Virus record (IMG/VR): IMGVR_UViG_3300027233_000150
Location: 1 to 23,331 of that record
From: a virus
DNA length: 23,331 nt
Reading direction: 5' to 3' (one strand)
The notes beneath the pieces were generated by a model. That model was not told where the DNA came from. It searched no databases and saw nothing but the letters and a program-made list of their open reading frames with translations. Shown here piece by piece: positions 20,013 to 23,331 of the stretch. Every line of letters starts with the position of its first letter. Position 1 is the stretch's first letter. The translations under genes and the position numbers were made by a program.

Positions 20013-20564
20013 TTAGTCTAATTCGTTAATCAAATTAAATTTGTTATAATAGAACCCACAATCAAACGTAGTGAATTCAGCAACATTCTGACTCATGTTT
20101 AATGATAGCTCATTGATACTGTTGTAAATTGGCTTCTCAAAAACGGCGCTCATCACATGAAGACCCTCCGAATCTAGGATCTGAAGTTTCAAATCGTCAG
20201 TATAAGATTCTTTATTGTCACGGTTATAATAGTACAATAGAGTGTCCGTCATAATCCAATAATTAATGAAACCATCAAGGAGTTGCATAGTTACAGTGAA
20301 CTGCCTTGTGACTAGATTTTGAATTGGAATCAAACCACGCTTATAAGTAACGGTACCATCGTTAGGTGATTGTTCAACTGGATCGAAGGTTACACCTGGA
20401 ATTGATATGCCTTGAATTGCATAGTTAATGTAATCAATAGGTTCAGTGATCAAGTTACCTGGCATCCTATTCAAATAAGGACGGTACTTATCAGCCACCT
20501 CCTTAGGAATGAAGTTTCTTGGAAACTTAAAGTTGTATAAATTACTACGTGAATTTAAGATCAT
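20013..20564 (-). CDS. Tail-tube-like structural protein
   Basis: This 183-aa protein follows the layout of phage tail-tube or related baseplate proteins. A loop with GISIPG (about 51-56) corresponds to the 'LPG' of the T4 gp19 type. It is followed by RQFTVTMQLLDGFINYWIM (strand then helix), DDLKLQILDSEG, and a final strand pair ending NVAEFTTFDCGFYYNKF. Similar spacing exists in T4 gp19 (FTFQCKATALPAG and DDWTVTVMND). It is slightly longer than T4 gp19 (163 aa). The assignment is by pattern, and a gp54/gp48-type baseplate protein is an alternative. It is coupled to the upstream structural gene by an ATGA overlap. Confidence 0.5.
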   Translation of the reverse strand: MILNSRSNLYNFKFPRNFIPKEVADKYRPYLNRMPGNLITEPIDYINYAIQGISIPGVTFDPVEQSPNDGTVTYKRGLIPIQNLVTRQFTVTMQLLDGFINYWIMTDTLLYYYNRDNKESYTDDLKLQILDSEGLHVMSAVFEKPIYNSINELSLNMSQNVAEFTTFDCGFYYNKFNLINELD

Positions 20565-22582
20565 ATCACACTGTAAGTTCCGTGGTGAACTAATGTTTTA
20601 GTGCTACCATTCATAATAGAAATGGTGTATGTTACCGGGGCAGTTGATGCATTCTGCAACGACTTAGCAGTGGTAGCCTGATCTTGAGTTACTTTAAACA
20701 TTACTTCTCCTTGGCTCAAATCAACATCATCATAATTCATTTGATTTTCTATAGTTGCTCCAGAAATATCTAGAATAACTTTATCAGCACCTTCAAGCGA
20801 GATTGCAATCAAACTATCTCCATCCTTCTTAGCAATTTTGAATTTGATGAAGTTATCGTATGGACTAAGCATGAGATTTGATTGACCATCTGCGAAATAA
20901 GTTATTTCTGAAGAGTCAATAACTTCATTATCTACTATAGTGACGTTAGTTGAACCCGTAACGATGTTCATTCTTTCAATAAATGTTGGAACGAATCTAA
21001 CTTGTGTTTGAGGAAGAGCGTTTAAATTAGATGAAATCTCTCTACTTTCCAATACGTTTGGTAGAGTATTATAAATCTTGAACAATCTATTTGAGGAAGG
21101 TAGGTTAACCTTTCTTAGTGATTTGCCATACTTTCCAATCTCATAAGATGTGAATGAAGCTCTCTTAACAATTTGAGAATTATTCTTTTCATTATAAATT
21201 CTCAAAGTGTAGTCAATATTATATGCTACAGCATTAGAAGAGTTCTGAATTACTGGTCTAAATGGAATTGACTGATCAAAGTTTTCTGCTTGAACAATTG
21301 ACATCTCATACGTCTTATCAAAGAAAGATGCAATCTGCTCATAAACTGAAATGTCATGGAAAACAGTGATGTCATCTCCTTGAGTTTGAATTCTACCATT
21401 AATGTAATTATCAAACTCAACAATTGAACCGTTAATTGCACCGTACATTTCAAAGTAATCTCCATCAGAAGCTGGTTGTAGTACTGCCGTTATATTAGCA
21501 TACTCATCTTCTCTAGAAAGAGTTAGAGTTACTTCTTCGCCCGTGTTAATGTAATCGAATCCTGTTGAAGTTTCAAATGAATCGATTAACTTATATGTAA
21601 TCTCATAGTTAGCTGTAGGATCTACTGCATCAGCCCCAGTTCCAAAGAACCAATTCGCAAAATCAGGATCCATATTAACTAGTGATGGAATCTTAACCTC
21701 AATGAACTTTGAGTAAAGTGTTTCACCAATAATAAATGGCTTTGGGTTTTGAATCTCAAATGAAGATGAATTCAAATAAACGATTGAAGTAAAATATGAT
21801 CTAACTCCAGAAACTCTAGGCGCTGCAACTTGGAAAAGGAAACCCTGGTACCCTCTGGCAGCGAATGAATAACCCGATTTAAGGTGAAGTCTTACTGTAT
21901 CGTATGTAATTGTATTAGATGGAATATCTACTGCATCTGCTTGGTCAATAGTGGTTGAATCATCACCTGTCCAATCAACGTTATTATCAATGTAATTGTT
22001 AGTTGAATCTAGTAAAGCGTATTTTGAACCAGCTGTATCTGCCGAAACTGCTTGGTATCTTTCAACTTGACCAACTCCGGTTTTAATATCATTACCTGTT
22101 TCCTCATCAGCCGTTGCGTACAAAGGATTTGCGGTATTTTGAACAGTGATCTTACCACCTATGAAATCATCGTATGTGTATTGATAGATTCCATTCACAG
22201 TTGGAGTGAATGTTAGAACTGAACCTAAAAGAATGGCTGAACCGCCACCTGAAATAGTGAATAGCGTAGGATCTGCTAATGTTGCTAGGTTAAACTTATA
22301 CGTCTTACCATTTTCGAGCGTTAATGGTCTAGCTGCGAAGTTTTCAACTAATACATAAGCACCTGATGTCGTAATATCAAAGTTAACAACATTAGAACCT
22401 AACTCGTGAATCAAATGACGAGTACCTGATATAGAAGTAGTAGTATTTAATGCCTTAACATGAGAACCATTATCATCAATTTCAATCTGATAGTTCGCAA
22501 TAGTGGCGACAGTTTGATCGTGATAAATGAACTCTAATAGAACATCCTGATCTAATCTAGCGTATTTTGATGATTGTGCCAT
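20561..22582 (-). CDS. 673-aa beta-rich virion structural protein (tail or baseplate), unassigned
   Basis: The protein is long, beta-rich and low in Cys, with many Asn, Thr and Ser, typical of tail-fibre, neck or baseplate components. Residues about 89-150 (ENGKTYKFNLATLADPTLF, then GSVLTFTPTVNGIYQYTY) look like a cupredoxin/plastocyanin-type sandwich, but without the Cys and His copper ligands. The remainder contains several Ig-like strand patterns (TYEMSIVQAENFD, RLFKIYNTLPNVLESREIS). I cannot match it to a T4 gene with confidence. It is coupled (ATGA) to the tail-tube-like gene and preceded by an A-rich leader without a clear Shine-Dalgarno. Confidence 0.6.
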   Translation of the reverse strand: MAQSSKYARLDQDVLLEFIYHDQTVATIANYQIEIDDNGSHVKALNTTTSISGTRHLIHELGSNVVNFDITTSGAYVLVENFAARPLTLENGKTYKFNLATLADPTLFTISGGGSAILLGSVLTFTPTVNGIYQYTYDDFIGGKITVQNTANPLYATADEETGNDIKTGVGQVERYQAVSADTAGSKYALLDSTNNYIDNNVDWTGDDSTTIDQADAVDIPSNTITYDTVRLHLKSGYSFAARGYQGFLFQVAAPRVSGVRSYFTSIVYLNSSSFEIQNPKPFIIGETLYSKFIEVKIPSLVNMDPDFANWFFGTGADAVDPTANYEITYKLIDSFETSTGFDYINTGEEVTLTLSREDEYANITAVLQPASDGDYFEMYGAINGSIVEFDNYINGRIQTQGDDITVFHDISVYEQIASFFDKTYEMSIVQAENFDQSIPFRPVIQNSSNAVAYNIDYTLRIYNEKNNSQIVKRASFTSYEIGKYGKSLRKVNLPSSNRLFKIYNTLPNVLESREISSNLNALPQTQVRFVPTFIERMNIVTGSTNVTIVDNEVIDSSEITYFADGQSNLMLSPYDNFIKFKIAKKDGDSLIAISLEGADKVILDISGATIENQMNYDDVDLSQGEVMFKVTQDQATTAKSLQNASTAPVTYTISIMNGSTKTLVHHGTYSVI

Positions 22583-22598
22583 TTACTTTTTAATTTCT

Positions 22599-23331
22599 TT
22601 AGAACTGTAGCCATTTAGGTGACCAGCCCAACATAATACCAACGGTTGGAGTTACTGCAAGTCCAGTGGTACCGTTAGGAACAACTCCTAATCCGATTCC
22701 TGCACTTATGTTCCATCTACTTTTCTTTTGGTATGTATTCAAATCTTTATTTACAAGTTCAATTCCTTGAATATCAAAACTGTCAAATGGATATTTTGTA
22801 GCAAGCTTTAGAGACTTAACGCCTTTAATATCTTCAACGGCCATCCATAATCTGATGCTTTGGTCAAGTGTGATAGTACCATTGACGGTTGAATCTTGAA
22901 TCTTTCCAGTTACTTTTATATTTCTATAACTTCCATCTCCATAGTCCTGATTATCAGATAAGATAAATGTTGAATCTGGCATTAGAGTTCCGTTAGCTAA
23001 AATACTATCTTTATCTCTTAATTCAGCTCTCAATAAAGAGTTAACATTCTTAAGATTTCTATTAAGGCTTAAAGATGAAACATAATCCTTGGTTAGTTTT
23101 GCATTAGCATTCTTTAATCCTTCAGCTGAGATCTGATAAGTTTTGATTTCAGCCTCCAAGAATCCTTTTCTATTCTTATAAACCTCAACCGTATCGTTAG
23201 CTGCGGCAATGTTAGCGTTAGACGCGTTTAATTCAACTGTGATTTCATCAATCTTTTGATTAAGCGTAGCGTTGCGGCTGCATTGTCCAAGCAGAAGAAG
23301 AACAACAATCACCAATCCGATGAAAGTTAAA
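22599..23331 (-). CDS. Membrane-anchored coiled-coil protein, 5' end outside the window
   Basis: The reading frame stays open to the right edge, so the start is outside the window; an internal TTG at 23315 is not convincing. The visible N-terminal segment (LTFIGLVIVVLLLLGQC) is a membrane helix. It is followed by a long coiled coil (about 20-115 visible, including EITVELNASNANIAAANDTV), a mixed domain with SVNGTITLDQ-type strands, and a C-terminal Gly-rich hydrophobic segment (ISAGIGLGVV, then TVGIMLGW). This order resembles proteins of Bacteroidota phages that end in a porin-like or 'VGVGYG' segment. A spanin-like or lysis role is possible but unproven. Q before Cys makes a lipoprotein site unlikely. 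Confidence 0.6.
   Translation of the reverse strand, partial: LTFIGLVIVVLLLLGQCSRNATLNQKIDEITVELNASNANIAAANDTVEVYKNRKGFLEAEIKTYQISAEGLKNANAKLTKDYVSSLSLNRNLKNVNSLLRAELRDKDSILANGTLMPDSTFILSDNQDYGDGSYRNIKVTGKIQDSTVNGTITLDQSIRLWMAVEDIKGVKSLKLATKYPFDSFDIQGIELVNKDLNTYQKKSRWNISAGIGLGVVPNGTTGLAVTPTVGIMLGWSPKWLQF

Noticed and set aside
23280-23331. Lipoprotein signal LLLLGQC at the start of the last gene
   Set aside because: The residue before Cys is Gln, which does not fit the lipobox, and the frame continues upstream beyond the window.
1-23331. CRISPR array, insertion sequence, integrase or attachment site
   Set aside because: No regularly spaced repeats, transposase or integrase motifs, or direct repeats flanking a module were found on either strand.

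Overview
The window is a piece of a large T4-like (myovirus-type) phage genome. The evidence is a run of recognisable T4-type replication and recombination genes: ssDNA-binding protein gp32, primase gp61, recombination mediator UvsY and helicase UvsW. They sit with tail structural genes and a large set of proteins carrying N-terminal peptides that look like the T4 capsid-targeting sequence. All genes but one lie on the minus strand, packed with ATGA and TAATG overlaps, so transcription runs from high to low coordinates. The host is probably in the Bacteroidota, but only moderately supported: most starts lack a clear Shine-Dalgarno sequence, two leaders contain the Bacteroidota-type -7 element TAnnTTTG, and the single plus-strand gene encodes a tiny basic protein of a type I recall from Bacteroidota phages.

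Layout in transcription order. 23331-20013: a membrane-anchored coiled-coil protein cut by the window edge, a 673-aa structural protein and a tail-tube-like protein. 20002-18703: a small protein with a targeting-like N-terminus, a RuvC-type resolvase and a 61-aa protein. 18593-14422: gp32, gp61, a 69-aa protein, UvsY and UvsW. 14380-4234: ten genes, nearly all with a short aromatic/hydrophobic N-terminal (or C-terminal or internal) peptide followed by an (I/L/V)-x-E site, as expected for proteins targeted into the prohead and trimmed by a gp21-like protease. 4198-2794: a 70-aa protein, an overlapping 50-aa protein and thymidylate synthase. 2748-2605: the plus-strand 47-aa gene. 2475-1: a small membrane protein, a DUF932-like protein, a second membrane protein, an MBD4-like DNA glycosylase and the start of a further gene.

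The most interesting part is 14.4-4.2 kb. The candidate capsid cargo includes a covalent-nucleotidyltransferase (RNA ligase-like) protein, a two-domain protein joining a diverged ligase-like region to a HIGH-type nucleotidyltransferase, a protein with a PD-(D/E)XK nuclease-like signature, and a 614-aa modular protein whose modules are separated by candidate protease sites. I infer a packaged set of nucleic-acid-processing enzymes that could be delivered with the DNA. The targeting peptides and ligase/nucleotidyltransferase motifs are visible in the sequence; packaging, cleavage and injection are inference.
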